Below, in pieces: positions 24,625 to 33,381 of a stretch of 64,000 bases of DNA (its first letter is position 1; each line of letters opens with the position of its first letter). This DNA is from Anaerolineae bacterium (GTDB lineage Bacteria; Chloroflexota; Anaerolineae; Promineifilales; Promineifilaceae): the NCBI GenBank assembly GCA_023382655.1, contig JAHDWK010000008.1, positions 62,001 through 126,000 on the forward strand, given 5' to 3'. The notes below the pieces were generated by a model that was not told where the DNA came from, ran no database searches, and was given only the letters and a program-made list of their open reading frames with translations. A program made the translations under genes and the position numbers.

Positions 24625-24655
24625 ACGTAGCGCGATTTGGCAAATCGCGTTACGT
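24625..24655. repeat. GTAGCGCGATTT hairpin upstream of aroQ
   Basis: Arms 24625-24639 and 24641-24655 pair over 15 bases with one mismatch. The core matches the hairpin at 14761-14787, making a dispersed pair of the same element. Confidence 0.85.
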
Positions 24656-24671
24656 TTATGCAGGAGATTAG

Positions 24672-26363
24672 GTGAAAATGGGTTTACGCGCAAACATTAG
24701 AAATAGGGAATGGACCTGGGCAGTGGCGGTGGCGCTGGCCACGGCCGTGCTTATCTTGCTGCCCTATTGGTTGGGGAGCATAACGGTGACGGACGGCCGC
24801 GTCTACATGCACCTGATCATGAATCCCGAAGATTCGCTCACTTATTGGGCCAAAATGTGGCAAGGGGCCCAAGGGGCCTGGCTGTATACCATTCCCTTTA
24901 CGCCGGAATCACATCCGGGGGCGGCCATCGGCGTTTTTTACGTCTGGTTAGGGCAGTTTGCCAGAGTGACCGGGCTATCGCTGACGGCCGTGTGGCATCT
25001 CTCCCGTGTCCTGGCTGCGTTTGTGTTGTTCGTGACCATTTTTGGGTTCACGGCCGTGTTCCTGCCTGACCGCCTCGCCCGCTGGACGGCCTATCTGCTG
25101 GCGCTGTTTGGCTCCGGGCTGGGCTGGCTGCTGTTTCTGTCCGGCCAGGCGTATTGGCTAGACGCCTTCCCCCTTGATTTCAAAGACCCCGGCGCACACA
25201 TCTTTTTTACCAGCCTTACCTTTCCCCATATTGCGCTAGGTACGGCGCTCATCTTGTTTGACATACTGGCGCTCAAAAGAATTGGCGATCAGGCGTTAGA
25301 TGGGCAAGCAACGAATCGCCGGATTTGGGTAATCGCGGCTCTGGCCGGATTAAGTAATTTGTTGTTGGGGATTGCCTACCCGTTTTTGCTGTACATTGTG
25401 GCAGTCACGGCCGTGCTCTACTTCCTCTACCTGCTCTTCAAACTACGCCCCTTCGCCAGAAGGTCAATCCCCTGGTTGGCCGGTTTCCAAACCGCGCTAC
25501 TGTTTTTGATTCCCGCCCCTTTGTACCTCTACTTTTTTTATGTGTGGCAGACCAACGACATCTTCCGTATCTGGGATGCGCAGGCGGGCACACCTTCCCC
25601 ACCGTGGCCCCATTACCTGGTTGGGTTTGGCGTCATGTTGGTGTTGGCGGGCCTGGTGATTTGGAAACGGCCGTCTACCCGCCCCCATTTTGCCATCTTG
25701 TGGTGTTGGATTGGCGCGGTGGCGCTGTTGATTTATGCTCCGCTCGGCCCACAGCGCCGGTTCATCCAGGGGGTGCATGTGGCCTTGGCCATCCTGGCTG
25801 CCACCGGGCTGGTAGATGTGCTCCTACCCCGTTTACAGCGCACCCGCCTCTGGCAGCGTCTGGTCGCCAATCCACGTTACACCACGCCCAAACTCAACCG
25901 GTTTATGGTCGTCCTTTTTCTGCTATTTATGAGCCTTTCCAACATCTTCCTGCTGGCGGATGTCTCGCGCATTGCTGCCCTGGAACAGCCCGACTTATTT
26001 TTTCGCCCGGCCGATGAGTTGGCCGCAGTGAAGTGGTTGCAGGAACAGGGAGACAGCGCCGTTATCCTGGCCGATTACCAGACCGGCAATTTAGTGGCGG
26101 CCTATACCGGTCATCCGGTCATGTTGGGGCATTGGGCAGAGACGGCGGATTATGAGGGCAAGGTCACGGCCGTGGCCCAATTCTTCGACCCCGCCACCCC
26201 CGACGCCCAACGGCAGGCCCTCCTCAACCAATTCAACGTCCGCACCATCTGGTTTGGCCCCCGCGAACAGGCATTGGGCGATTTTCAGCCAGACGCCGCC
26301 CCCTACCTGATCCCTGTCTACCAAAACAACACCATCACCCTCTACGCCGTCACCACCAATTGA
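24672..26363 (+). CDS. Multi-span membrane protein, glycosyltransferase-like (GT-C type)
   Basis: A 563-residue protein with about 10-12 predicted membrane spans. The first large loop after span one (TVTDGRVYMHLIMNPEDSLTYWAKM) carries acidic residues like those at the catalytic loop of GT-C/ArnT-type glycosyltransferases. The C-terminal soluble part (ELAAVKWLQEQGDSAVILADYQTGN) resembles extracellular tails of such proteins. No close family was recognised. The start may be the GTG at 24672, which has AGGAG 5 bases upstream, or the ATG two codons later. It stands between aroQ (divergent) and maoC. Confidence 0.7.
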   Translation: MKMGLRANIRNREWTWAVAVALATAVLILLPYWLGSITVTDGRVYMHLIMNPEDSLTYWAKMWQGAQGAWLYTIPFTPESHPGAAIGVFYVWLGQFARVTGLSLTAVWHLSRVLAAFVLFVTIFGFTAVFLPDRLARWTAYLLALFGSGLGWLLFLSGQAYWLDAFPLDFKDPGAHIFFTSLTFPHIALGTALILFDILALKRIGDQALDGQATNRRIWVIAALAGLSNLLLGIAYPFLLYIVAVTAVLYFLYLLFKLRPFARRSIPWLAGFQTALLFLIPAPLYLYFFYVWQTNDIFRIWDAQAGTPSPPWPHYLVGFGVMLVLAGLVIWKRPSTRPHFAILWCWIGAVALLIYAPLGPQRRFIQGVHVALAILAATGLVDVLLPRLQRTRLWQRLVANPRYTTPKLNRFMVVLFLLFMSLSNIFLLADVSRIAALEQPDLFFRPADELAAVKWLQEQGDSAVILADYQTGNLVAAYTGHPVMLGHWAETADYEGKVTAVAQFFDPATPDAQRQALLNQFNVRTIWFGPREQALGDFQPDAAPYLIPVYQNNTITLYAVTTN

Positions 26364-26432
26364 TGATATACTCGATTCTTGGACGAAATTCATAATTCAT
26401 CCTTCATAATTCATAATTTCGTAGGAGAAAAT

Positions 26433-26900
26433 ATGTCCCTCGCAGATGCTTTAACCACTTTACAGGCCCAGGTCGGGCAAGAAGTTCATGTCAGCGACTG
26501 GCTCACCATTACCCAGGAAATGGTCAACACCTTTGCCGACGCCACGCTGGATCATCAGTGGATTCATATAAACGTAGCCCGTGCTAACGCCGAATCCCCC
26601 TTTGGCGGCCCCATCGCCCACGGCTTCCTCACCCTCTCCCTCATCCCCTACCTGACGGGCGAGGTAGACCCGGACAAACCGCGCTATGCAGGCCTCAAAA
26701 TGGGCATCAACTATGGCGTCAACAAAGTCCGTTTTCCCCATCCCGTGCGCGTCGGCGCGCGGGTGCGGGCGCGGGTGACGCTGCAAAGCGTGGCAGAAGC
26801 CAAAGGCGCGCTACAACTGGTCAACATGGTCACCATCGAAATAGACGGCGTGAACAAACCCGGCTGCGTGGCCGAGATGGTGTCGTTACTCTACTTTTAG
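26433..26900 (+). CDS. MaoC-family dehydratase
   Basis: A 155-residue single hot-dog protein of the MaoC/NodN type, hydrating enoyl-CoA-like thioesters. The active-site pair is in TFADATLDHQWIHINVARA (Asp/His), followed by SPFGGPIAHGFLTLSL, the R-hydratase signature, and GINYGVNKVRFPHPVRVG. ATG 26433 has TAGGAGAAA upstream; the longer frame-open start would translate a TTCATAATTCAT repeat. No fatty-acid genes are adjacent; the substrate is unknown. Confidence 0.9.
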   Translation: MSLADALTTLQAQVGQEVHVSDWLTITQEMVNTFADATLDHQWIHINVARANAESPFGGPIAHGFLTLSLIPYLTGEVDPDKPRYAGLKMGINYGVNKVRFPHPVRVGARVRARVTLQSVAEAKGALQLVNMVTIEIDGVNKPGCVAEMVSLLYF

Positions 26901-26907
26901 AATGTGC

Positions 26908-26968
26908 AGTGCCAGGCACAGGGCGTAATGCCGGGGAATGACGTCGGTCTTGCCCTGTGCCTGGCACT
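26908..26968. repeat. Perfect 17-base inverted repeat between maoC and menC
   Basis: Bases 26908-26924 are the exact reverse complement of 26952-26968, separated by 27 bases. The arms read as GTGCCAGGCAC-type self-similar sequence. The right arm ends 12 bases before the next start codon. Confidence 0.8.
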
Positions 26969-26980
26969 TCCCTACGTACC

Positions 26981-28105
26981 ATGAAAATCGAACAAATTGA
27001 TCTCTACGCCATCTCCATGCCTCTGGTCAGCCCGTTTAAGACCAGCTTTGGCACGCAGCAGCAGCGCGACTGTCTGATTCTGGCGCTGCACAGTGAAGGA
27101 TTGACCGGTTGGGGTGAATGTGTGGCTACCAACGACCCCGGTTACAGTTATGAAACGGCCGTCACCGCCTGGCATATCCTGGCCGATTTCCTGATCCCGG
27201 CTGTGTTGGGGCAAGATTTACAAGAACCAGAGCAAATGCGCGACTGGCTGGGTCACGTACGCGGCCATCCCCTGGCGAAGGCCACATTGGATCAGGCCGC
27301 CTGGGATTTGATCGCCCAACGAGACGGCCTCTCATTTGCCCAAAAACTGGCGGCGCCTTACCCGGAAGGCCCCAAAAGCCGGGTGGAAGTAGGCGTCAGC
27401 ATTGGGATGCAGCCCACCATGTCCCAAACAATGGAAGTGATCGCCCGTCATCTGGCGGAGGGGTACGGCCGTATCAAACTCAAAATCAAACCGGGTCACG
27501 ACCTGGAACTGGCCCGCCTGGCCCGGCAAACTTTCCCCCATACCCGCATCATGCTCGACGCCAACTCCGCCTATACCCTGGCCGACGCTCCCCTCTTCCA
27601 GGCGATGGATAACCTGAACCTGCTGATGATCGAACAACCGTTGGGCTACGAAGATATTTACCAACACAGTAAATTGCATCCACAAATCAAAAGTCCGCTT
27701 TGCCTGGACGAATCCATCCACTCCACCGCCGACGCCCAATTTGCCATCGAGATCAACGCCTGCGACATCATCAACATCAAACCCTCCCGCGTGGGCGGCT
27801 GGACGACGGCGCGCGAGATTCATGACGTGTGCCGCGCGGCGGGCATCGGCATTTGGGTGGGCGGCATGTTGGAGACCGGTATTGGCCGGGCGGCACAGTT
27901 GGCGCTGGCATCGCTGCCGGGCATATCACTGCCCGGTGACATTTCGGCTACCGCCCGCTATTACCACCAGGACATTGCCACCCACTTTTACCTGAACACC
28001 GCCGACAGCACCATCACCGTGCCCACCGGTCCTGGTTTGGGCATTGAGGTAGATAAGGACAGGCTGACGGCCGTGACCCAACACCAACAAACCTTCAAAA
28101 AATGA
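26981..28105 (+). CDS. menC: o-Succinylbenzoate synthase / N-succinylamino acid racemase-like enolase
   Basis: A 374-residue enolase-superfamily protein close to MenC type 2 and N-succinylamino acid racemase. The catalytic Lys pair is in IKLKIKPGHD. Metal ligands are in IMLDANSAYT, LMIEQPLGY and LCLDESIHS; the second acid/base Lys is in IINIKPSRVGG; and VGGMLETGIGRA is the family capping motif. MenC makes o-succinylbenzoate in menaquinone synthesis; some relatives racemise N-acylamino acids or do both. No other men gene is in view, so the role stays open. ATG 26981 gives the usual MKIEQIDLYAI start. Confidence 0.88.
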   Translation: MKIEQIDLYAISMPLVSPFKTSFGTQQQRDCLILALHSEGLTGWGECVATNDPGYSYETAVTAWHILADFLIPAVLGQDLQEPEQMRDWLGHVRGHPLAKATLDQAAWDLIAQRDGLSFAQKLAAPYPEGPKSRVEVGVSIGMQPTMSQTMEVIARHLAEGYGRIKLKIKPGHDLELARLARQTFPHTRIMLDANSAYTLADAPLFQAMDNLNLLMIEQPLGYEDIYQHSKLHPQIKSPLCLDESIHSTADAQFAIEINACDIINIKPSRVGGWTTAREIHDVCRAAGIGIWVGGMLETGIGRAAQLALASLPGISLPGDISATARYYHQDIATHFYLNTADSTITVPTGPGLGIEVDKDRLTAVTQHQQTFKK

Positions 28106-28107
28106 AC

Positions 28108-28139
28108 AATTGTCAATTGAAAATTTTCAATTGACAATT
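28108..28139. repeat. Perfect 32-base AT-rich palindrome
   Basis: Bases 28108-28139 equal their own reverse complement, centred at AAAATTTT with CAATTGACAATT ends. It lies 2 bases past the menC stop and 13 bases before proC, contrasting with the GC-rich surroundings. Confidence 0.9.
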
Positions 28140-28152
28140 ACCGAGGATTCTC

Positions 28153-28992
28153 ATGTTTGCAGACAAAACCATCGCCTTCATCGGCAGCGGCATTATGGGC
28201 GAGGCTATGATTCGGGGCCTGCTGACCAAAAACAGCATCAGCGCCGACCGAATTATCGCTTCCGACCCCTGGCAACCTCGCCTGGAACAACTAAAAGCAC
28301 AATACGCCATCCAAACCACCAAAGATAATCGGGAAGCGGCCGAAGCCGGGCAGATCATTGTCCTCTCCATCAAGCCACAATCCATACCTTTGGTGCTGCC
28401 GGAAATTCGCGGCCATCTGCGCAGCCGGGATTTGCTGCTCTCCATCATTGCCGGAGTGCCCATTCGCAAGTTGGCCGATGGCGCGGCCCATGCGGCCGTG
28501 GTACGTTCGATGCCCAACACCCCGGCGCAAATCGGCCAGGGCATTACGGTATGGACGGCCACCCGCGAAGTGACCGACGAACACAAAGGGCAGGCGCGGG
28601 AAATTCTTGGCTCATTGGGCAAAGAGATTTTTGTAGATGAAGAAGAGTACCTGGATATGGCGACGGCACTCAGCGGCTCTGGTCCCGGTTACATCTTTTT
28701 ATTCATGGAGGCGCTCATTGATGCCGGTGTTCACATGGGGTTTTCGCGGCGGGTGGCGGAAGAGCTGGTTTTTCAAACCATTCTCGGTTCGGTGGAATAT
28801 GCAGCTCATTCGGGCAAACATGTGGCCGAACTACGCAACCAGGTCACATCTCCTGGCGGCACGACGGCAGCCGCGCTCTACCACATGGAAAAAGGCGGCC
28901 TGCGCACCGTCATCAGCCGGGGCATCTGGGCCGCCTACCAACGTTCCATTGAGTTAGGCCGGGGGAAGCCAGATAAGGGGCCAGAGTTGTGA
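28153..28992 (+). CDS. proC: Pyrroline-5-carboxylate reductase
   Basis: A 279-residue ProC, which reduces pyrroline-5-carboxylate to proline with NAD(P)H. The N-terminal Rossmann motif is IAFIGSGIMGEAMIRGLL. SIKPQSIPLVL, RSMPNTPAQIGQG, ALSGSGPGYIF and TSPGGTTAAALYHME are the standard family blocks. Length is normal. It probably shares a transcript with menC, with the AT-rich palindrome between them. No proA/proB nearby. Confidence 0.96.
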   Translation: MFADKTIAFIGSGIMGEAMIRGLLTKNSISADRIIASDPWQPRLEQLKAQYAIQTTKDNREAAEAGQIIVLSIKPQSIPLVLPEIRGHLRSRDLLLSIIAGVPIRKLADGAAHAAVVRSMPNTPAQIGQGITVWTATREVTDEHKGQAREILGSLGKEIFVDEEEYLDMATALSGSGPGYIFLFMEALIDAGVHMGFSRRVAEELVFQTILGSVEYAAHSGKHVAELRNQVTSPGGTTAAALYHMEKGGLRTVISRGIWAAYQRSIELGRGKPDKGPEL

Positions 28993-28995
28993 AGA

Positions 28996-29046
28996 ACGTC
29001 ATCCGTAATTCGTCATCCGTAATCGGATTACGGCTCACGGGTTACG
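28996..29046. repeat. GTAATCCGT-word hairpin between proC and a convergent gene
   Basis: CGTCATCCGTAATTCGTCATC words face CGGATTACGGCTCACGGG. The convergent small membrane gene ends inside it. Confidence 0.75.
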
Positions 29047-29362
29047 CCTGCATCATTTCTTCTTCATGCCAGCGGGCAACCATATTCATGCCGATGAAGG
29101 GGCCAAGCCAGCCACAGGGCATGATCAGCAACGCCATCCAGCCGACGGGGCCGCTTTGCAGGTAACGCTGCGGGGCTAACAGAGCGTCGCTGGCATCTAC
29201 CCCGGCGGCAATGGTTAGCTGGACGAAGAGGGATTGGGTAACTAACAAGACGAGGAGGGTAACGATGGTGACGGCCGTGCGTTCACCCCAACTTTGTAAC
29301 CGCCATAAACTCAGACCGATGATTATGACAAAAGACCAGAATGTCATATACAAGAATGGCAT
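29042..29362 (-). CDS. Small membrane protein of unknown function
   Basis: A 106-residue protein with three hydrophobic segments: FLYMTFWSFVIIIGLSLW, AVTIVTLLVLLVTQSLFV and WMALLIMPCGWLGPFIGM. No family recognised. A strong AGGAGGT 6 bases upstream of ATG 29362 supports expression. The last codons and stop are read from a GTAATCCGT-type repeat. It is convergent with proC and alone in its transcript. The 240 bases upstream (to 29600) hold only the promoter region and a short hairpin. Confidence 0.65.
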   Translation of the reverse strand: MPFLYMTFWSFVIIIGLSLWRLQSWGERTAVTIVTLLVLLVTQSLFVQLTIAAGVDASDALLAPQRYLQSGPVGWMALLIMPCGWLGPFIGMNMVARWHEEEMMQA

Positions 29363-29558
29363 GTCGCACCTCCTAGAAGAATCGGATTTTTGTGGATGGT
29401 TTCAGGATAAAGGAAGGAGCGATGATTTTCTTGACGGGGATGCTACGGCCGTTTCACGTTTCCCCAACCATCCACACGTTTACCAAACGTCACCGATCTG
29501 CAATTTGTTCCCCTTCTGGCAAACGGTGCTATAGTTCAAATAAAATGCAATGAGGTAC

Positions 29559-29583
29559 GCGACGCACTTGGGAAGTGCGTCGC
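29559..29583. repeat. GCGACGCACTT hairpin upstream of bcp
   Basis: Perfect 11-base arms 29559-29569 and 29573-29583 with a 3-base loop, 8 bases before the bcp ribosome-binding site. Confidence 0.8.
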
Positions 29584-29604
29584 ACTTGAAAAAGGAGATT
29601 GATG

Positions 29605-30066
29605 ATGCTTAATGTAGGTGATATAGCCCCTGATTTTGAACTGCTCAACGATGAAGGCAACCCGGTCAAATTATCAGATTATCGCGGCCAACAGGTGGTC
29701 TTGTTCTTTTATCCTAAGGCAGATACACCCGGCTGTACCAAACAGGCGTGTGGCTTCCGCGACAATTACCCGATTATTGAAGCAGCCGGCGCCACCATCT
29801 TTGGCCTCAGCCCGGACAAACCAAAAGACCTGGCGAAGTGGCGGGCCAAAATGGGTTTCCCCTACCATCTGTTAGCCGACCCTGACCATGTGGTGGCCGA
29901 CGCTTATGACGTATGGGGCGAAAAATCATTCATGGGCAAACATTACATGGGCATTATTCGCAGTCATTTTGTGGTGGGGGCAGACGGCCGTATCGCTGAC
30001 ATTCAGTACAATGTAAAGCCTGAGGATAGCGTATCCAGGGCGTTGGATTTTATAAATAGCGATTGA
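29605..30066 (+). CDS. bcp: Peroxiredoxin, Bcp/PrxQ type
   Basis: A 153-residue thiol peroxidase reducing peroxides with thioredoxin-like donors. It has the PrxQ signature FFYPKADTPGCTKQAC with peroxidatic Cys44 and a second Cys49 five residues on, the resolving cysteine of the alpha-helix-2 type. Three possible starts (TTG 29599, ATG 29602, ATG 29605) follow AAGGAG; the last has the best 7-base spacing. It may protect the oxygen-sensitive enzymes of this genome, though it is not in their operons. Confidence 0.94.
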   Translation: MLNVGDIAPDFELLNDEGNPVKLSDYRGQQVVLFFYPKADTPGCTKQACGFRDNYPIIEAAGATIFGLSPDKPKDLAKWRAKMGFPYHLLADPDHVVADAYDVWGEKSFMGKHYMGIIRSHFVVGADGRIADIQYNVKPEDSVSRALDFINSD

Positions 30067-30073
30067 GAGATTG

Positions 30074-30109
30074 GGAGATTAGAGATTGAATTTTCAATCT
30101 CTAATCTCC
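30074..30109. repeat. AATCTCC-word hairpin between convergent genes
   Basis: Bases 30074-30090 and 30093-30109 are perfect 17-base reverse complements with a 2-base centre. It sits between the convergent bcp and a large membrane gene and could end transcription from both sides, though no T-run follows. Confidence 0.85.
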
Positions 30110-30110
30110 A

Positions 30111-33100
30111 CTAACGCACCGTAATCAATTCCGGCAAAATGAACCGGTCATCAGCCAGGGGTGCGCCATTTTCGTCTACGGCCGTCGCCCGCACAATCGT
30201 GCCATCAGCCAGCCGCTCATAAAACCCAACTGCCAACTGATATTCACCGGGGGGCACGGCCGTCAGGTCTAAGGATACCGTATCTGCCACAACCTCATCC
30301 TGCGCCCATTGGCTGGTGGGATATGTGCCATACTGGGGTAAATTATCATTTTGCGCCACCGGGGGCAGGTCGCCGTCAGTGGGGATCAGATGCACAAAAC
30401 GGATATAGTCCGTATGCCCTGGCCTGAGCGCCTGCCACACCAAAGTTACATCCACCGTTGATTCTGTTTGTGAGGGGACATAACCATGTAACCTGATCTG
30501 ATCGTTAAACACGGCCGTTGCCTCTATCATGCCGGCGGGTATCTCAAATTGTGGTTCTGTTACCCGGAACTGCAATTCGCCGCTGGCATCCGGCCACCAT
30601 TCCCCCAGACGGCGCGTCAGAAGCGGTTGGTTGGGCGCCGCCACATCATACAGTTGGACGAGCAGAATATAGGGAAATTCATGTGCCCCCGGCGGCAGCG
30701 GTAACGCCTGCCAATCAGGCACCCATTCACCCACCGGCCACAAACTGCTGGGCAAAAAACCGTATCCCGGCTGCCTGTCTGCCAGTTGCAAGAACTGCCC
30801 TTTGGCATCCGTCAGGCGCAGCGCCACGTTGAAATTAGGCATGAGCGGCGTATTGGTGCGCCAGACCATGTGGATGTCCAGCGCTTCGGGTGAACGCTGT
30901 AATCCGGCCGTTGCCCGTACATCCAGCGCCGGGATATTTTGCGCGGACGGGATGTTGTTTTCGATGCGCAACGGCCGTAAAAACAAATCACCGCGTGGTT
31001 GCCCCGATGTGGTAAGCGGACGGCCGTCGGCCAACACCAACTGCGGCATAACCAGCCCCGGCGGTACATCGGCTGGGAGTTGCAGTTGAAATGTGGTCTG
31101 CCCATTCTGAATCCGTTGCGTCTGTTCGACCACAACCGGCGGCGAGGGATCCGTTACCCGGTTGGCCGCTGGCGTCACCAGGCGCAGCGTCAACGGCGCT
31201 GAAGCAGCGCTGTCCCAATAGGTAAAGATTGTCATCACATCACCCGCCTGAACCCTAGTGGCGCTGTATTGATAACTTCGGAATGTGGCCCCATTGGTAA
31301 AATTAACCCCCTCCGGTGCATGGTGCAAATAAGCCATCTGCCCAAAATCCCAATTCAAATCATCATGGCCCAATTCAGGTTGCGGCCATAAGCGCGCCAC
31401 CAGTACTAATAGAAGCAGCCCCAACCCGGTAAAAAGGAACTGTTTGGCCGGCCGTTTCCTACTGGCTATGCGCAAGATACCGGGCATGAGCAACCAGACC
31501 AGAACCAATACGGCCGCCAGAGAAGCCAACTCGGCCGCCAGCCGTACCGGCGTCCGCGTCAAACGTAATTCCACCGTATGCACGCCCGCCGGGACATCCA
31601 GCAGAATCAGGCCGGAGCCGGCCGACGGCCGTACAGCAATCTGTTCCTCATCCACCCGCGCCACCCAACCGGGCCAGTGCATGGTGGCGAAGATAAGGGT
31701 GGAAGGCACGGCCGTCTCGACCTGCCACAACTGTCGATCTGCCTGAAATTCCTGCAAAACGGCTGATTCCAACTTTCCGGCCAGCGCCCGTACCGGCCAA
31801 CGCTCGCCGTCATTCAGCCAGGCGCTGGTTGCCATGCGTGGCTGCACACTGGTGGGCAGGTATTCGGCGCTGATGGTAGTACCGATATTGCTGCTGAACC
31901 ATTCATACTGCGCCAGCCGCTCCGGCGTCACGTCGGCATCACTAAGGAGCAGGTAATCGGTTTGCAAATTGCCCAGGGCGGCAAGGATGAGCAGCACGGC
32001 CGTGACCGGCACAACCAACTTGTGCCAGGGCAAAAACGCCAACGCCCCCACTGCCAAGGCCCCGGCGAACACCTGCACCGACAGGAATCGCCAGGGAAAT
32101 TGGGTGAATGAGAGCAGAGGCAGATGTTCCCACAACGGCCGTGACAACGGCAGCAACATGATCGTACTGATGAGCAGGGTGAGCAAAATGAATAATCGGC
32201 GGTCTGGGGAAATGGGAACGCGGATGAACACAGATGGACGCGGATTGGTGGAGATGAGCAACAGGATAACGCCGGTCAAGATAGAGATAGTTTGGATGAG
32301 ACCCATGCGGAAGGCGGCACGGCCGTCTACACGATAATCAAAAAAGAAGTTGTTTTGCCATAAGGGTTGGTCAGCAATCCCCAAAAAATGATTGCTAAAA
32401 TGAAAATACCCTTCGGTCACCGGCCCCAACTGCGCCAACCCCTTTTCGACCAGAGCGGGCACGAAGAACCAGGCGGAGAGAGCAAAGGCCAGCAGAAAAG
32501 CGGCGGTAATCGGTAACCCGTAACCCGTAATCCGTAATCTGTCGTCCGAGGGCCGAAGTCCGAAATCCGAAATCGGACTTCCGGCTTCAGGCTTCGGACT
32601 TCGGCGGAAATGCAGCCCCCGCAGCAAGATGTACAGCAGCAGGAAAGGGGAGAAGATAAGGGCGGAGATGTTGTGGCTAAGGATGAGGGCAGCGTAGGCG
32701 AGGGCAAAGGCGGCAAGTGGTCGTCTTTCACCTGCAACTTGCCACTTACAACCTGCCACCAATTCATCAACCGCCAACAGCACCAGCGGATAAAAAGCCA
32801 TCGCCCAGAATTCGGCCAGGGAATCGCCGCGCACGTAGACGTTGACCATATGAAAAGGGGCAAAGGTGTAAGCCACGGCCGTGAGCAATCCCGCCCACTC
32901 ACTCTGAAACCAGCGCCGCCCCAGGGCAAACATGCCCGCCGCCGCCACCATAAAACCGGCGACTTGTGAAAACTGGATCGCCTGGACATAGCTGAAGCCA
33001 ACCAGGCGAAACAGCAGGGTGATATAAATGGAGAGCGGGGCGTAGTAGTTGTAGAAGGGATAGCCGTAACCGTAGTTGGCGTCCGGCATCCAGCGAGCAG

Positions 33101-33278
33101 GAAAGTGGCCGTCGGCTACGGCCGTTTCCAACTGCTGCAACCGCTGGAGCAAAAACGGACTGTCCCCCCCACCTCGCGTATTCAACAGACCCGGCCCGGC
33201 CCATAAAGGAACAGCCGCCGCCACTGCCAGCAGCAGGACGGCTGTCCAGAATAACCAGCGCCGGGTATACGGAGACAT
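30111..33278 (-). CDS. Large membrane protein, 6-pyruvoyl-tetrahydropterin synthase-related (YfhO-like)
   Basis: A 1055-residue protein. The first half has about 12 membrane spans and the loop GHFPARWMPDANYGYGYPFYNYY, typical of the PTPS-related/GT-C-like membrane family. The second half is extracellular, with beta-rich domains that may bind or modify polysaccharide. No catalytic motif can be assigned. Three repeat units are translated in frame: 32221-32246 (peptide near NPRPSVFIRVP), 32506-32605 (SDFGLRPSDDRLRITGYG) and 32730-32760 (CKWQVAGE). Despite these, no stop occurs. It neighbours other envelope genes on both sides. Confidence 0.75.
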   Translation of the reverse strand: MSPYTRRWLFWTAVLLLAVAAAVPLWAGPGLLNTRGGGDSPFLLQRLQQLETAVADGHFPARWMPDANYGYGYPFYNYYAPLSIYITLLFRLVGFSYVQAIQFSQVAGFMVAAAGMFALGRRWFQSEWAGLLTAVAYTFAPFHMVNVYVRGDSLAEFWAMAFYPLVLLAVDELVAGCKWQVAGERRPLAAFALAYAALILSHNISALIFSPFLLLYILLRGLHFRRSPKPEAGSPISDFGLRPSDDRLRITGYGLPITAAFLLAFALSAWFFVPALVEKGLAQLGPVTEGYFHFSNHFLGIADQPLWQNNFFFDYRVDGRAAFRMGLIQTISILTGVILLLISTNPRPSVFIRVPISPDRRLFILLTLLISTIMLLPLSRPLWEHLPLLSFTQFPWRFLSVQVFAGALAVGALAFLPWHKLVVPVTAVLLILAALGNLQTDYLLLSDADVTPERLAQYEWFSSNIGTTISAEYLPTSVQPRMATSAWLNDGERWPVRALAGKLESAVLQEFQADRQLWQVETAVPSTLIFATMHWPGWVARVDEEQIAVRPSAGSGLILLDVPAGVHTVELRLTRTPVRLAAELASLAAVLVLVWLLMPGILRIASRKRPAKQFLFTGLGLLLLVLVARLWPQPELGHDDLNWDFGQMAYLHHAPEGVNFTNGATFRSYQYSATRVQAGDVMTIFTYWDSAASAPLTLRLVTPAANRVTDPSPPVVVEQTQRIQNGQTTFQLQLPADVPPGLVMPQLVLADGRPLTTSGQPRGDLFLRPLRIENNIPSAQNIPALDVRATAGLQRSPEALDIHMVWRTNTPLMPNFNVALRLTDAKGQFLQLADRQPGYGFLPSSLWPVGEWVPDWQALPLPPGAHEFPYILLVQLYDVAAPNQPLLTRRLGEWWPDASGELQFRVTEPQFEIPAGMIEATAVFNDQIRLHGYVPSQTESTVDVTLVWQALRPGHTDYIRFVHLIPTDGDLPPVAQNDNLPQYGTYPTSQWAQDEVVADTVSLDLTAVPPGEYQLAVGFYERLADGTIVRATAVDENGAPLADDRFILPELITVR
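32221..32246. repeat. In-frame CGGATGAACACAGATGG repeat unit
   Basis: The word CGGATGAACACAGATGGACG followed by CGGATT, read in frame in the large membrane protein. It has the look of the CACAGATT family. Confidence 0.55.
32506..32605. repeat. In-frame GTAATCCGT/GACTTCCGG repeats in the large membrane protein
   Basis: A hundred bases of GTAACCCGTAATCCGTAATC words followed by CCGAAATCGGACTTCCGG words, continuous with the reading frame. The same two word types are combined in the acsB-acsD linker at 17224-17345 and between genes at 33281-33381. Confidence 0.8.
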
Positions 33279-33280
33279 GG

Positions 33281-33381
33281 ATGTGAATCCGTAACCCGTA
33301 ATCCGTGACCCGAAGTCAGAAGCCCGAAATCGGATTACGAATTACGGACTACGGATTACGGTTTACGGGCAACGGGTCACG
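33281..33381. repeat. GTAATCCGT-word array between surface protein and large membrane protein genes
   Basis: Long array of GTAACCCGTAATCCGTGACC words on one side and CGGATTACGAATTACGG words on the other, imperfectly paired. The stop of the surface protein (33377-33379) is inside. Confidence 0.8.

Noticed and set aside
30074..30109. Rho-independent terminator
   Set aside because: The stem is perfect but no T-run follows on either strand, so it is listed as a repeat hairpin.
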